Source: Caballeronia glathei
Lineage (GTDB): Bacteria; Pseudomonadota; Gammaproteobacteria; Burkholderiales; Burkholderiaceae
Length of the DNA: 64,000 bases
Assembly: GCF_000698595.1 (NCBI RefSeq)
Contig: NZ_JFHC01000036.1
Span: forward strand, 1 to 64,000
Direction: 5' to 3'
The translations under genes and the position numbers were made by a program. Each line of letters begins with the position of its first letter. Position 1 is the stretch's first letter. Below, piece by piece: positions 18,279 through 27,800 of this stretch. The notes under the pieces are model-generated. The model saw nothing but the letters and a program-made list of their open reading frames with translations, had not been told where the DNA came from and made no database searches.

Positions 18279-19040
18279 ATGAACCACCCTACACTCGGCA
18301 TCGCCATCATCACCTACAACGCGGCCGCGCGGCTCGCCCAGTGCCTCTCGGCAGTGTCCTTCGCCGACGAGATCGTCGTGGTCGACGGCGGCAGCACCGA
18401 TGCGACCGCAGGCATCGCCGAGGCGCATCGCGCGCGCGTGATCGAAGCGCGCGACTGGCCGGGCTTCGGCCCGCAGAAGAACCGCGCGCTCGATGCGCTC
18501 TCGACCGACTGGATCCTCTCCATCGACGCCGACGAGATCGTCACGCCGGAGCTGGCCGCCGCGATCCGCTCGGCGATCACGGACCCGCGCGCCGACGTCT
18601 ATTCGGTCGATCGCCTGTCGAGCTTTTGCGGCGTGTGGGTGAAGCACAGCGGCTGGTATCCGGACTGGATCCCGCGTCTTTTCCGGCGCGGCACGGCGCG
18701 CTTCTCCGATGACCTCGTCCACGAGCGGCTCGTGCTCGCCACGTCGAAACCGGTGGCGAAACTCGAAGGGCGACTGATGCACTATTCGTACGAGGACTTC
18801 GAGGCCGTGCTGCGCAAGCTCGACGCCTATTCGACGGCGGGCGCGCAGCAACGCCACGCGGCGGGCAAGCGCGGCAGCTTCAGCATCGCGCTGTTGCGCG
18901 GGCTGTGGGCGTTCCTGCGGACGTATTTCCTGCGGCGCGGCTTTCTGGACGGCCGCACCGGTTTCATGATCGCGGTGTTCAACGCGCAGACCGTCTATTA
19001 CCGGTTCCTGAAACTCGCGCACCTGAACGAGTTCCGCTGA
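18279..19040 (+). CDS. Glycosyltransferase family 2, WaaE/KdtX-like
   Basis: A 253-residue family 2 glycosyltransferase close to the WaaE/KdtX group, which adds glucose to heptose I of the LPS inner core. Visible marks are IITYNAAARLAQCL at the start, VVDGGSTDAT near 39-48, PGFGPQKNRALDAL and LSIDADEIVTPE near 84-95, and the late HYSYEDFEAVL typical of the group. The ATG at 18279 gives the family N-terminus MNHPTLGIAI. It lies 88 bases after the other family 2 gene on the same strand. The WaaE assignment rests on motif likeness. Confidence 0.83.
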   Translation: MNHPTLGIAIITYNAAARLAQCLSAVSFADEIVVVDGGSTDATAGIAEAHRARVIEARDWPGFGPQKNRALDALSTDWILSIDADEIVTPELAAAIRSAITDPRADVYSVDRLSSFCGVWVKHSGWYPDWIPRLFRRGTARFSDDLVHERLVLATSKPVAKLEGRLMHYSYEDFEAVLRKLDAYSTAGAQQRHAAGKRGSFSIALLRGLWAFLRTYFLRRGFLDGRTGFMIAVFNAQTVYYRFLKLAHLNEFR

Positions 19041-19071
19041 GCGGTCGGGCGGCGGTCGCGTGTGAGCGGCG

Positions 19072-20142
19072 CTACCGGCGCTGCGCGATGCCCTGTGCGA
19101 GCGCGATCAACTCGCCCACGTGCGCGGCGATGCTGGCGTCGTAAAGGATCGCATCGGTTGACACGGGCGCGCGCGCGGTGCCCGTCTGGAGCGCTTCGCC
19201 CACGACGCGGCGCAGGTCCGCCGCGTCGCCGGGCTCGAACACGTGCTTCGCGTGCGCCGCGATGGCGTCGCAGCAGCCGATGCTCGCCGGAAAGATCACC
19301 GGCGTCCCGCACATCACGGACTCCACGCCGACGAGCCCGAACGGCTCGTAGCTCGACGCGAGAATCGTGAAATCGGCGGCACGGTAGCAATCCTCGATGT
19401 TCTTCGCGTAGCCGATATAGCGCACGTGCGGCGAGGACCTGTCAGGCGCCCGGCCGGCCACCGCGACCACGACGGGCAGGTTGCTGCCCGCGAGCGCCTC
19501 TTCGATCAGCGGCAGCCCTTTTCTCACATGGCTGCTCGACGGAAAAAGCAGCACGGTTTCATCGTCGGCAAAACCGAACTGCTTGCGCAGCCGGGCGCGG
19601 ACCGACGCGTCCACCGGCGTGAAACGCGCGCCGTCCACTGGGGGATAGAGCACGCGGATCTTGTCGTCGTCGATGCCGTAGAGCGTGCGCAGTTCGTCGC
19701 GCATCAGCTTCGAGTGCGCGACGATCACCCGCGCGGCGCCGTACTGCCGCTGTTCGAGCGCGATCTGGCGGCGATCCGAGCGCTTTTCGCGACGGCCGGT
19801 CGCGTTGAGAAAGCCGATATGCGTGCCGCCGCAGATCGCGATTTCCGAGCCCTCCACGCGGTTGCAGCCGATCAGCACATCGACGTTCGCCTTGCGGCGT
19901 GCCCGCTTGAGCGCCCACGAAAACCAGGCGTCGCGGAACTTGCCTGGCAGAAACGACACGGGGATGCGGTACGGCTCGACGAGCTTCGCTTCCGGCAGCG
20001 CCGGATCGATCTTGCGCGCGAAAAACGCCGGCTTGCGGCTGCCGCTGAAACCGGCGTCGGCGAGGCCGCGCACGAGATCCATCGCGTAACGCTCTAGGCC
20101 GCCGCTCAGCTTGAGCGCGTTCGCGGAGATGCCGATTCTCAT
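19072..20142 (-). CDS. Glycosyltransferase family 4 (WaaG-like, GT-B fold)
   Basis: A 356-residue GT-B glycosyltransferase. It starts MRIGISANALKLSGGLERYA and has the donor-binding half with GYAKNIEDCYRAADFTILAS and the family signature EPFGLVGVESVMCGTPVI around residues 285-305. This resembles WaaG, the LPS core glucosyltransferase, but donor and acceptor are unproven. The ATG at 20142 shares one base with the dnaE stop (TGATG). The gene is therefore coupled to dnaE, an unusual partnership. It converges with the WaaE-like gene, leaving 31 bases between them. Confidence 0.88.
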   Translation of the reverse strand: MRIGISANALKLSGGLERYAMDLVRGLADAGFSGSRKPAFFARKIDPALPEAKLVEPYRIPVSFLPGKFRDAWFSWALKRARRKANVDVLIGCNRVEGSEIAICGGTHIGFLNATGRREKRSDRRQIALEQRQYGAARVIVAHSKLMRDELRTLYGIDDDKIRVLYPPVDGARFTPVDASVRARLRKQFGFADDETVLLFPSSSHVRKGLPLIEEALAGSNLPVVVAVAGRAPDRSSPHVRYIGYAKNIEDCYRAADFTILASSYEPFGLVGVESVMCGTPVIFPASIGCCDAIAAHAKHVFEPGDAADLRRVVGEALQTGTARAPVSTDAILYDASIAAHVGELIALAQGIAQRR

Positions 20143-23100
20143 CAATAGACGATTTCGATGGCGCTGCCCGCAAATTCGCCGCGCAACGCCATGATGAGGT
20201 CGTCGGTGGGCTTCACGCGCCACGCGTCGCCGAGACGCACTTCGCCTTCGGCGTGCTCGCTGCGGTACACGATGCTCACGTTCAGCCCGTTCGGGATGTG
20301 CACCGGCTGGCGCTGCGGGCGGCCGCCGTCCCGGTTGTCGCCGCGCGGCGCGCGCACGGGAGCTGGCGCGGGCGCGGGCGCCTGCTCCTGCGGACCCGCG
20401 CAATGCGCTTCGAGCACGCGCTTCAGACGCAGGGCGTCGGCATTGCCGTTCATCTCGACCTTGACGCCTTGCGCGTAGCGGCTGCGCGCGCGTTCGAGAT
20501 CCATCGCCGATTCCACGGTGAAGCGGATGCCGCCCGTGAACGCGTCGTTGCGCGCCTGCCCCTGCACGACGAGCAGCTCGTCTTCCTTGAAGAGCGCCTT
20601 GTTCGCCTCGAACTGCTCGTTGAAGACGGTCACTTCGCACTGGCCGGTGCCGTCGTCGAGATTGACGATCAGCATCTTGCCGCGCTGGGTCATCTGCGTG
20701 CGCATCATCGTGATCACGCCCGCGACCAGCTTGTCGCGCCCTTCCTTCAGCTCGCCGATCTTCTGCCGCACGAAGCGGCGCACTTCGGCCTTGTAGGCGT
20801 CGAAGAGATGCCCCGAGAGGTAGAAGCCGAGTGCGGTCTTTTCTTCCTGCAAACGCTTCTTGTCCGACCAGACCGGCTCGTCGACGAGCGCGTGGCCCTG
20901 TTGCGGCGCGTCGCCCATGTCGAAAAGACCCGCCTGCATCGCGTTGGCGGCGGCCTGGTCGGCGGCTTCCATCGCGAGCGGCACCGACGCGATCAGTTGC
21001 GCGCGGTTCTCGTGCAGCGAATCGAACGCGCCCGCGCGAATCAGCGCCTCGACCGTGCGGCGGTTCACCACGCGCCGATCGACGCGGTTGCAGAAATCGA
21101 ACAGGTCGGTGAACGGCGCCTCCTCGCGGGCGCGCAGGATTTCCTCGATCGCGTTCTGGCCGCTGCCCTTCACGGCGCCGAGGCCGTAGCGGATCGTCTT
21201 CGAGCGAAGGCCGTCGCCTTGCGCGACCGGCTCGAACCGGTACGCCGACTCGTTGATGTTCGGCGGCAGCACCGACATGCCGTTGGCAAGGCAGTCCTCG
21301 AAGAGGATCTTCACCTTGTCCGTGTCGTCCATGGCGAGCGACATGTTGGCCGCCATGAATTCCGCCGGATGGTGCGCCTTGAGCCACGCGGTGTAGTACG
21401 CGAGCAGCGCGTAGGCCGCGGCGTGCGACTTGTTGAAGCCGTAGCCCGCGAACTTCTCCATCAGGTCGAAGATTTCGTCGGCTTTCCCGGCGGACAGCCC
21501 GTTTTTCGCCGCCCCCTGCCGGAACAGCTCGCGATGCTCCGCCATCTCCTCGGCTTTCTTCTTGCCCATCGCGCGACGCAGCAGGTCGGCGCCGCCGAGC
21601 GAGTAGCCGCCGATGATCTGCGCCATCTGCATCACCTGCTCCTGATAGACCATGATCCCGTAGGTCTCTTTCAGGACGGATTCGACGCGCGGGTCCGGAT
21701 ATTCGACGATCTCGCGCCCGTGCTTGCGTGCGCAGAAGCTCGGGATCAGGTCCATCGGGCCCGGCCGGTACAGCGCGACGAGCGCGATGATGTCCTCGAA
21801 GCGGTCCGGCTGCGCGTCCTTCAGCATGCCCTGCATGCCGCGGCTTTCCAGCTGGAATACGGCGACGGTGTTCGCTTTCTTGAGAATCGAGAACGACGCC
21901 GGGTCGTCGAGCGGAACCTGCGCGAGGTTCCAGTTTTCCTTCGACGGATCGAGCCGGCGGATATAGCGCTCGGCCCAGTCGAGAATGGTGAGCGTGGTCA
22001 GGCCCAGAAAGTCGAACTTCACCAGCCCGACGGCTTCCACGTCGTCCTTGTCGTACTGGCTCACGACGCCGCCGTCTTCGCCCTGCGTATAGAGCGGGCA
22101 GAAATCGGTGAGCTTGCCGGGCGCAATCAGCACCCCGCCCGCGTGCATGCCGACGTTGCGCGTGAGGCCTTCGACGCGCTGCGCGAGTTCGAGGAGCTGA
22201 TGCACTTCGTCTTCGGTGTCGAAGCGCTCCTGCAGCGCCGGCTCTTCCTTCATCGCGTCCGCGATGGTGACGTGCTTACCCGGCTTGAACGGGATCAGCT
22301 TCGCGATGCCGTCGGTGAACATATAGCCGAGGTCGAGCACGCGGCCGATGTCGCGCACCGCCGCCTTCGCCGCCATCGTGCCGAACGTGGCGATCTGCGA
22401 GACGGCGTTCGCGCCGTACTTCTGCTTCACGTACTGGATGACGCGGTCGCGCCCTTCCTGGCAAAAGTCGATGTCGAAGTCGGGCATCGACACGCGTTCC
22501 GGATTCAGGAAGCGCTCGAACAGCAGGTTGTAGCGCAGCGGATCCAGATCGGTGATGCCGAGCGCGTAGGCGACGAGCGACCCGGCGCCCGAGCCCCGCC
22601 CCGGGCCGACAGGCACGCCGTTGTTCTTCGCCCACATGATGAAGTCCGCGACGATCAGGAAGTAGCCGGGAAAGCCCATCTTGATGATCGTGCCGCACTC
22701 GAAATCGAGCCGCGCGTAGTACGTTTCGCGCTGCTTCTCGCGCTCCGCCTCGTCGGGATAGAGCTGCGCAAGCCGCACTTCGAGCCCTTCCTTCGACAGC
22801 TGCACGAGATAGTCGTCGAGCGACATGCCGTCGGGTGTCGGAAAGAGCGGCAGCTTCGGCTTGCCGAGTTCGAGCGTCAGATTGCAGCGTTTCGCGATCT
22901 CGACGGTGTTCGCGATCGCCGACGGAATGTCCGCGAAAAGCGCGCACATCTCGTCCTGCGTGCGGAAATACTGATCCGTCGTGAAGCGCTTCTGACGGCG
23001 CGGATTCGCGAGAATGTCGCCTTCCGAGATGCACACGCGCGCTTCGTGCGCGGTGAAATCGTCGGCGGTCATGTACTGCAGCGGATGCGTCGCCACCACC

Positions 23101-23687
23101 GGCAGCTTCAGCTTCGCCGCGAGCGCCACCGCCTGCTGCACGTACGTCTCGGCGCCCGGCTGCCCGGCGCGCTGCAACTCGATGTAGAACGCGTTTGGAA
23201 AGAGCTTCGCCCACCGTTGCGCGTGGCGCTCGGCAGCCTGGTCGTTGCCGGCGGCGAACGCCATGCCGACGTCGCCCTGCTGCGCGCCGGAAATCGCGAG
23301 CAGCCCCTGCGCGAGGCCGCTTTCGAGCCATTCGAACTCGACTTCGGCGCGCCCGCGATACTGGTTCGTCAGCCACGCGCGGCTCAGCAATTCGCAGAGG
23401 TTGAGATAGCCGGTCTTGTCCCTGACGAGCAGGACGAGCCGCGAGGGCTTGTCTCGATCGGCCGGATTCGTGATCCAGACATCGCACCCGGCAATGGGTT
23501 TGACCCCTTTGCTGCGCGCCTCCTTGTAGAAGCGCACGAGACCGAACGCGTTGCCGAGGTCGGTGAGCGCGAGCGCGCCCTGACCGTCCGCGGCAGCGGC
23601 CTTGACGACGTCGTCCAGACGCACGATGCCGTCGGCAATCGAGAATTCGGAGTGGACGCGGAGATGAACGAAGCGAGGATCTGACAT
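20142..23687 (-). CDS. dnaE: DNA polymerase III subunit alpha
   Basis: DnaE is the replicative polymerase subunit. The 1181-residue protein carries the N-terminal PHP domain (FVHLRVHSEFSIADGIV), the polymerase palm with catalytic PDFDIDF near residues 398-406, the GRGSGAGSLVAY and GYGFNKSHAAAYALLAYYTA tracts, a helix-hairpin-helix part, and a C-terminal OB-fold with MLIVNLDDGTGQ. The ATG at 23687 gives the family start MSDPRFVHL. On the minus strand TACAAT lies only 8-13 bases upstream and there is no ribosome site, so the mRNA may be nearly leaderless. The 3' end overlaps the next gene by one base. Confidence 0.98.
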   Translation of the reverse strand: MSDPRFVHLRVHSEFSIADGIVRLDDVVKAAAADGQGALALTDLGNAFGLVRFYKEARSKGVKPIAGCDVWITNPADRDKPSRLVLLVRDKTGYLNLCELLSRAWLTNQYRGRAEVEFEWLESGLAQGLLAISGAQQGDVGMAFAAGNDQAAERHAQRWAKLFPNAFYIELQRAGQPGAETYVQQAVALAAKLKLPVVATHPLQYMTADDFTAHEARVCISEGDILANPRRQKRFTTDQYFRTQDEMCALFADIPSAIANTVEIAKRCNLTLELGKPKLPLFPTPDGMSLDDYLVQLSKEGLEVRLAQLYPDEAEREKQRETYYARLDFECGTIIKMGFPGYFLIVADFIMWAKNNGVPVGPGRGSGAGSLVAYALGITDLDPLRYNLLFERFLNPERVSMPDFDIDFCQEGRDRVIQYVKQKYGANAVSQIATFGTMAAKAAVRDIGRVLDLGYMFTDGIAKLIPFKPGKHVTIADAMKEEPALQERFDTEDEVHQLLELAQRVEGLTRNVGMHAGGVLIAPGKLTDFCPLYTQGEDGGVVSQYDKDDVEAVGLVKFDFLGLTTLTILDWAERYIRRLDPSKENWNLAQVPLDDPASFSILKKANTVAVFQLESRGMQGMLKDAQPDRFEDIIALVALYRPGPMDLIPSFCARKHGREIVEYPDPRVESVLKETYGIMVYQEQVMQMAQIIGGYSLGGADLLRRAMGKKKAEEMAEHRELFRQGAAKNGLSAGKADEIFDLMEKFAGYGFNKSHAAAYALLAYYTAWLKAHHPAEFMAANMSLAMDDTDKVKILFEDCLANGMSVLPPNINESAYRFEPVAQGDGLRSKTIRYGLGAVKGSGQNAIEEILRAREEAPFTDLFDFCNRVDRRVVNRRTVEALIRAGAFDSLHENRAQLIASVPLAMEAADQAAANAMQAGLFDMGDAPQQGHALVDEPVWSDKKRLQEEKTALGFYLSGHLFDAYKAEVRRFVRQKIGELKEGRDKLVAGVITMMRTQMTQRGKMLIVNLDDGTGQCEVTVFNEQFEANKALFKEDELLVVQGQARNDAFTGGIRFTVESAMDLERARSRYAQGVKVEMNGNADALRLKRVLEAHCAGPQEQAPAPAPAPVRAPRGDNRDGGRPQRQPVHIPNGLNVSIVYRSEHAEGEVRLGDAWRVKPTDDLIMALRGEFAGSAIEIVY

Positions 23688-23935
23688 GGGCGATATTGTA
23701 CATGCGCCTCTTCGCGAAATTCTCGCGAACGCAGGCGTTGGCCGTTCGGACAAGGCCGCCTCGAGGCCCCTTCGGGGCGCCTTCTCGTCCTGAAAAAAAA
23801 TCGGCGCGAAGCTGCGGCGAACTGACCGTCCGGCCGAGTCGGGGAAAAGCGCGGTTTGCGGGATAATACGGGTTTTGCACCACGCCGGACTTCGCGCAGC
23901 GCGCGGGTCCGGCCCGTTTTCAAAGCAACCCGATC

Positions 23936-24811
23936 ATGAGCATCCTCAACCTCTCCGCCTACAAATTCGTGACCATCGACGACGGCGCCGCCTGGCGCCC
24001 GCTCGTCACCGACCGCTGCAACGCGCTCGGCCTGAAGGGCACGATCCTCCTGGCGCCGGAGGGCATCAACCTGTTTGTCGCGGGCAGGGTTGAAAATGTC
24101 CGCAAATTCATCGATTACGTTCGCCACGACGCGCTCTTCGAAGGCAAGTTCGCCGACCTGCAATTCAAGGAGAGCCTCTCCGGGAAGCAGCCGTTTCGCC
24201 GCATGCTGGTGAAGCTCAAGCGCGAAATCATCACGATGAAAAAGCCCGCGATCCGGCCGGAACTCGGCCGCGCGCCGTTCGTCGACGCCCCCACGCTCAA
24301 GGCGTGGCTCGATCGCGGCCATGACGACGAAGGCCGCCCCGTCGTCATGCTGGACACGCGCAACGCGTTCGAAGTCGATGTCGGCACGTTCGAGAACGCG
24401 CTCGATTACCGCATCACGAAATTCAGCGAGTTTCCCGAAGTGATCGAGCGGCATCGCGGCGACCTGGAAGGCAAGACGGTCGTGTCGTTCTGCACCGGCG
24501 GCATCCGCTGCGAAAAGGCGGCGATTCACATGAAGGATGTGGGCATCGACCACGTGTACCAGCTCGAAGGCGGCATCCTGAAATACTTCGAGGAAGTCGG
24601 CGGCGCGCATTACAGCGGCGAATGCTTCGTGTTCGACTACCGCACGGCGCTCAACCCGAATCTGGAACCGACCGCGACGTCGCAGTGCTTCGGCTGCCGG
24701 GCGGTGGTGTCGGTGGAGGACCAGAAGTCGGAGTTGTACGTGCCGGGCAAGACGTGTCCGGCGTGCCATCCGGAAGCCGCGCAAGCGCAGCCGACCTCCC
24801 AGGCAGCCTGA
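23936..24811 (+). CDS. trhO: tRNA uridine(34) hydroxylase TrhO (rhodanese domain)
   Basis: TrhO (YceA family) hydroxylates uridine 34 of certain tRNAs as a step towards 5-methoxy/5-oxyacetyl uridine, using oxygen. The 291-residue protein has the N-terminal ferredoxin-like domain, then a rhodanese domain whose active loop is [10 protein letters not shown], with the catalytic Cys at 186 and a second Cys at 192. A cysteine-rich tail (QCFGCRAVV, then CPAC) may bind metal. The gene is rightward and divergent from dnaE. A GATAAT at 23862-23867 could be its -10 box but lacks a clear -35. Confidence 0.93.
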   Translation: MSILNLSAYKFVTIDDGAAWRPLVTDRCNALGLKGTILLAPEGINLFVAGRVENVRKFIDYVRHDALFEGKFADLQFKESLSGKQPFRRMLVKLKREIITMKKPAIRPELGRAPFVDAPTLKAWLDRGHDDEGRPVVMLDTRNAFEVDVGTFENALDYRITKFSEFPEVIERHRGDLEGKTVVSFCTGGIRCEKAAIHMKDVGIDHVYQLEGGILKYFEEVGGAHYSGECFVFDYRTALNPNLEPTATSQCFGCRAVVSVEDQKSELYVPGKTCPACHPEAAQAQPTSQAA

Positions 24812-24830
24812 CCGGCGGCACGGCGCACCG

Positions 24831-25751
24831 ATGAGCTATCGCGGACGCTTCGCGCCCTCGCCCACCGGCCCGCTGCACATGGGCTCGCTCGTGAGCGCGC
24901 TCGCGAGCTGGCTCGATGCGCGCGCGCATGGCGGAACGTGGATCGTGCGGATCGAGGACGTCGACGGCCCGCGCACCGTGCCGGGCGCCGCCGAGGACAT
25001 CCTCGCGACGCTCGCGCGCTTCGGCATGCACGCGGACGAGCCGCCCGTGTGGCAGAGCGGCCGCGAGAGCGCGTACGCCGAGGCGTTCGAGCGGCTCGTG
25101 GCCGCCGGTTTCGTCTATCCGTGCGCCTGCACGCGCCGCGAAATCGCCGATTCGCTCGTGAGCGCGCATGCGCGGCACGCGACGCTCGCCTACCCCGGCA
25201 CGTGCCGCAACGGCCTGCACGGCCGGGCGCCGCGGGCGTGGCGGCTGCGCGTACCGGACGGCGAGGCCGCGCGGGTGGATTTCACCGATCGCTGGCAGGG
25301 CGCCCAGTCGCAGGATCTCGCAACCGAAGTCGGCGATTTCGTGCTCAGGCGCTCGGATGGACAATGGGCGTATCAGCTGGCGGTCGTCGTCGACGATGCC
25401 GACGCCCGCATCACGCATGTCGTGCGTGGCGCCGACCTGCTCGATTCGACCGCGCGGCAGATCTACCTGCAGCGCTGCCTCGGCGTGTCGACACCGGCCT
25501 ATCTGCACGTGCCCGTGGTGACGAACCAGGACGGCGAGAAGCTCAGCAAGCAGACCGGCGCGACCGCGCTGGATCTCGACCGTCCCGTCGCAACGCTCGC
25601 GGCGGCTGCGCGGCATCTGGGCATCGAAGCGGGGGAAATTCGGGGCGAAATGCGGGGCGAAATGCGCAGTGAACCGCGAGAAGAACCGCGCTCGCTCGAT
25701 GCGTTCTACGCGGCAGCGACCGCCGAGTGGGCGAAGCGTTTCGTGCCCTGA
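24831..25751 (+). CDS. gluQ: Glutamyl-queuosine tRNA(Asp) synthetase
   Basis: GluQ-RS attaches glutamate to the queuosine base at position 34 of tRNA(Asp). The 306-residue protein is a catalytic-domain-only relative of glutamyl-tRNA synthetase without the anticodon-binding domain. It has the HIGH-like [15 protein letters not shown] at 9-23, zinc-type cysteines CAC near the middle, and KLSKQ in place of KMSKS, which is normal for this family. The start lies 19 bases after trhO, so the two tRNA-modification genes are probably cotranscribed. An odd feature is a run of five four-residue repeats, GEIR to EEPR, at residues 268-287. Confidence 0.95.
   Translation: MSYRGRFAPSPTGPLHMGSLVSALASWLDARAHGGTWIVRIEDVDGPRTVPGAAEDILATLARFGMHADEPPVWQSGRESAYAEAFERLVAAGFVYPCACTRREIADSLVSAHARHATLAYPGTCRNGLHGRAPRAWRLRVPDGEAARVDFTDRWQGAQSQDLATEVGDFVLRRSDGQWAYQLAVVVDDADARITHVVRGADLLDSTARQIYLQRCLGVSTPAYLHVPVVTNQDGEKLSKQTGATALDLDRPVATLAAAARHLGIEAGEIRGEMRGEMRSEPREEPRSLDAFYAAATAEWAKRFVP
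25632..25691 (+). repeat. 12-bp tandem repeat inside gluQ
   Basis: Five in-frame 12-base units encode [16 protein letters not shown] and EEPR. Units two and three differ by one base, which suggests recent slippage or unequal exchange. The block sits between the catalytic core and the C-terminal helix of GluQ-RS and adds a charged linker. Confidence 0.85.
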
Positions 25752-25766
25752 ACGGACCGCACGAAC

Positions 25767-25794
25767 AAAAAAGCGGCATTTCTGCCGCTTTTTT
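25767..25794. terminator. Two-way terminator between gluQ and the DEAD-box helicase
   Basis: A perfect 12-base-pair stem (25767-25778 with 25783-25794) with a 4-base loop. One flank is six A residues and the other six T residues, so it can end transcription in both directions. It serves rightward gluQ and the leftward helicase gene. Confidence 0.93.
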
Positions 25795-25817
25795 CATCAC
25801 CTCGCGTTGACGACGCC

Positions 25818-27347
25818 TTACGACGACGTCGATTTCCTCGGCATCCCGAGCCCGCCCAGCAACGCAGCGAGCGGCTGCTTGGGCGCGCTCTTGCGCTCGT
25901 GCTCGACGGCTTCGTCGTGGCGCTTGACCGACGACGGCGACGGCTCGTACGGCTTCAGGAAAAACTCGTCGACCGGCTGCTGGCGTGCGTGCGAGCGCTC
26001 GAACGACGTCGCGCGCCGGCGGCCACCCGATTCTTCGCGCTCGCGCCCATGGCGATGCTCGCCGCGCTCAGGCCGCCCCGGGCGCTCGTCGCGTTCGCGC
26101 CGGCCGCCGCCGGTTTCGCGCCGTGCGGGCGTCGTGACAGTCAGCGTCTCCACTTCGAGCGGACGCTTGATCAGCTTTTCGATATCGGCGAGCTGCTTCT
26201 TCTCGTTCGCGCTGCAAAGCGACAGCGCATCGCCCGACGCACCCGCGCGGCCCGTGCGGCCGATGCGGTGCACGTAATCCTCTGCGTTGAACGGCAGATC
26301 GAAATTGATCACGGCCGGTAATTCCACGATGTCGAGCCCGCGCGCCGCGACGTCGGTGGCGACGAGCGCCTCGATTTCGCCGCGCTTGAAGGCGTCGAGC
26401 GCCTGCATCCGCTCGCCTTGTGTGCGGTCGCCGTGAATCGCGGTCGCGATGATGCCGTCGCGCTCCAGCACGCGCGAAAGCCGGCTCGCGCCGATCTTGC
26501 TGTTGCAGAACACGATCACCTGCTTGAGGCCGCGCTCGCGGATCAGTTGCGCGACCGCGCCCGACTTGTCGCTTTCATGCACTTCGAACACGATCTGGCG
26601 CACGTTCGTGGCCGTGGAATTGCTGCGCGCGACCTCGATCGTCTGCGGATTGCGCAGATAGGTTGCCGCGAGCTTCTTGATTTCGCCCGAGAACGTGGCC
26701 GAAAAGAGCAGCGTCTGGCGCTCCTTCGGCAGCAGGTTCAGGATGCGCTGCAAATCCGGCAGGAAGCCCATGTCGAGCATGCGGTCGGCTTCGTCGAGCA
26801 CGAGCATCTGCACCTGGCCGAGGTTGAGCGTCTTTTGCTGCACGTGATCGAGCAGCCGCCCCGGCGTCGCGATCAGGATCTCGACGCCGCGCCTGAGCGC
26901 CTCGGACTGCGGGTTCATGTCGACGCCGCCGAACACCACCGTGCTGCGCAGCGGCGTGTGCTTCGAGTAGGCCTGCACGTTCGCGGCGACCTGGTCGGCG
27001 AGTTCGCGCGTCGGCGTGAGGATCAGCGCGCGCACCGGGTGGCGTGCGGGCGATGCGCTCGTGTTGGCCGACGGCAGCAGGCGCTGGATGATCGGCAGCG
27101 AGAAGCTCGCGGTCTTGCCGGTGCCGGTCTGCGCCGCGCCCATGACGTCGCGGCCGGCCAGCACCACGGGGATCGCCTGCGCCTGAATGGGCGTGGGAAT
27201 CGTGTAGCCGGATTCGGTCACTGCCTTCAGGATGTCGGCGGACAAGCCGAACTGGTCGAACGTGGGCGCGGCTGCTGCGCTCGCGTGGTCGGCGCGGGTG
27301 ACTTCGGCAGCAGCGGCGGACGTGTTCGTGACGACGGAATCGGACAT
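25818..27347 (-). CDS. DEAD-box ATP-dependent RNA helicase (RhlE-like)
   Basis: A 509-residue RNA helicase. It shows the Q motif (FDQFGLSADILKAV), Walker A AQTGTGKT, PTREL, the VLDEADRMLDMG box, SAT, and the second RecA domain with HGDRTQGER and HRIGRTGRAG. After about residue 420 comes an arginine-rich, Glu/Gly tail typical of RhlE-type proteins, probably used for RNA binding. RhlE-like helicases act in ribosome assembly and RNA decay. The ATG at 27347 gives the family start; frames further upstream are noncoding. A long apparent leader precedes it, discussed under findings. Confidence 0.93.
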   Translation of the reverse strand: MSDSVVTNTSAAAAEVTRADHASAAAAPTFDQFGLSADILKAVTESGYTIPTPIQAQAIPVVLAGRDVMGAAQTGTGKTASFSLPIIQRLLPSANTSASPARHPVRALILTPTRELADQVAANVQAYSKHTPLRSTVVFGGVDMNPQSEALRRGVEILIATPGRLLDHVQQKTLNLGQVQMLVLDEADRMLDMGFLPDLQRILNLLPKERQTLLFSATFSGEIKKLAATYLRNPQTIEVARSNSTATNVRQIVFEVHESDKSGAVAQLIRERGLKQVIVFCNSKIGASRLSRVLERDGIIATAIHGDRTQGERMQALDAFKRGEIEALVATDVAARGLDIVELPAVINFDLPFNAEDYVHRIGRTGRAGASGDALSLCSANEKKQLADIEKLIKRPLEVETLTVTTPARRETGGGRRERDERPGRPERGEHRHGREREESGGRRRATSFERSHARQQPVDEFFLKPYEPSPSSVKRHDEAVEHERKSAPKQPLAALLGGLGMPRKSTSS

Positions 27348-27800
27348 GGTGACTAGGTGGCTTTCGCTAAAAATGCGCGTGAAGCGGCGAATACGCGTGA
27401 ATTCGTTCGACTGCGCGGCGTATGACCGGTGGATATCGAGCTGTTCAGGGGCGCCGCCGGTGGTGCTCATCTGCGGCAGCGCCGCCAATGCCCATGCGCC
27501 AGCGGCGCCGTTCCTGCTGTTGCCCCGGAGTCTTCCTGGATGGGACTCACTGCCTGGGTTCCTGCCCTGCTTGCTTGCTGCGCTCCGTTCCGGTTAGGAG
27601 CGGGTTTTCCTGCCCGCACCGGGCATCTGCGCGGGCGCACCGTGGCGTACAGGGCGGCAGCGCTTTGCTGGACCCGGCTGGCGGCAAGCTCGAACGCCGA
27701 AAGCCGGCCATTGTAGCACTGAGTCCGTGACAGCTCCGGCGTCCGGCCGAAAGCTCCGGGACCGCCGCCGCGGCGTGAGCCAGCGCCGCCCCGAGCGTTC
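27348..27800 (-). other. Long apparent leader region of the DEAD-box helicase gene
   Basis: This 453-base gap contains no gene I can support. A TACAAT (minus strand, 27710-27715) could be a -10 box. Transcription from there would give a 5' leader of about 350 bases with several GC hairpins, for example tgcccg/cgggca at 27611-27625, and repeated GGCAGGAA-type motifs. The 3' part of the neighbouring aldehyde dehydrogenase transcript also ends here. Confidence 0.4.

Noticed and set aside
20140-20144. Possible frameshift fusing dnaE and the glycosyltransferase
   Set aside because: Both proteins are complete at family ends and starts. The one-base TGATG overlap is a stop-start coupling and not a frameshift.
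20253-23684. Open frame of 1143 codons on the plus strand opposite dnaE
   Set aside because: The protein is Arg/His/Val-rich in the style of GC-rich antisense shadow frames, with no domain. dnaE on the other strand explains the region fully.
24831-25751. KLSKQ in place of KMSKS in GluQ-RS as a defect
   Set aside because: This variant is normal for the GluQ-RS family, so it is not an active-site loss.
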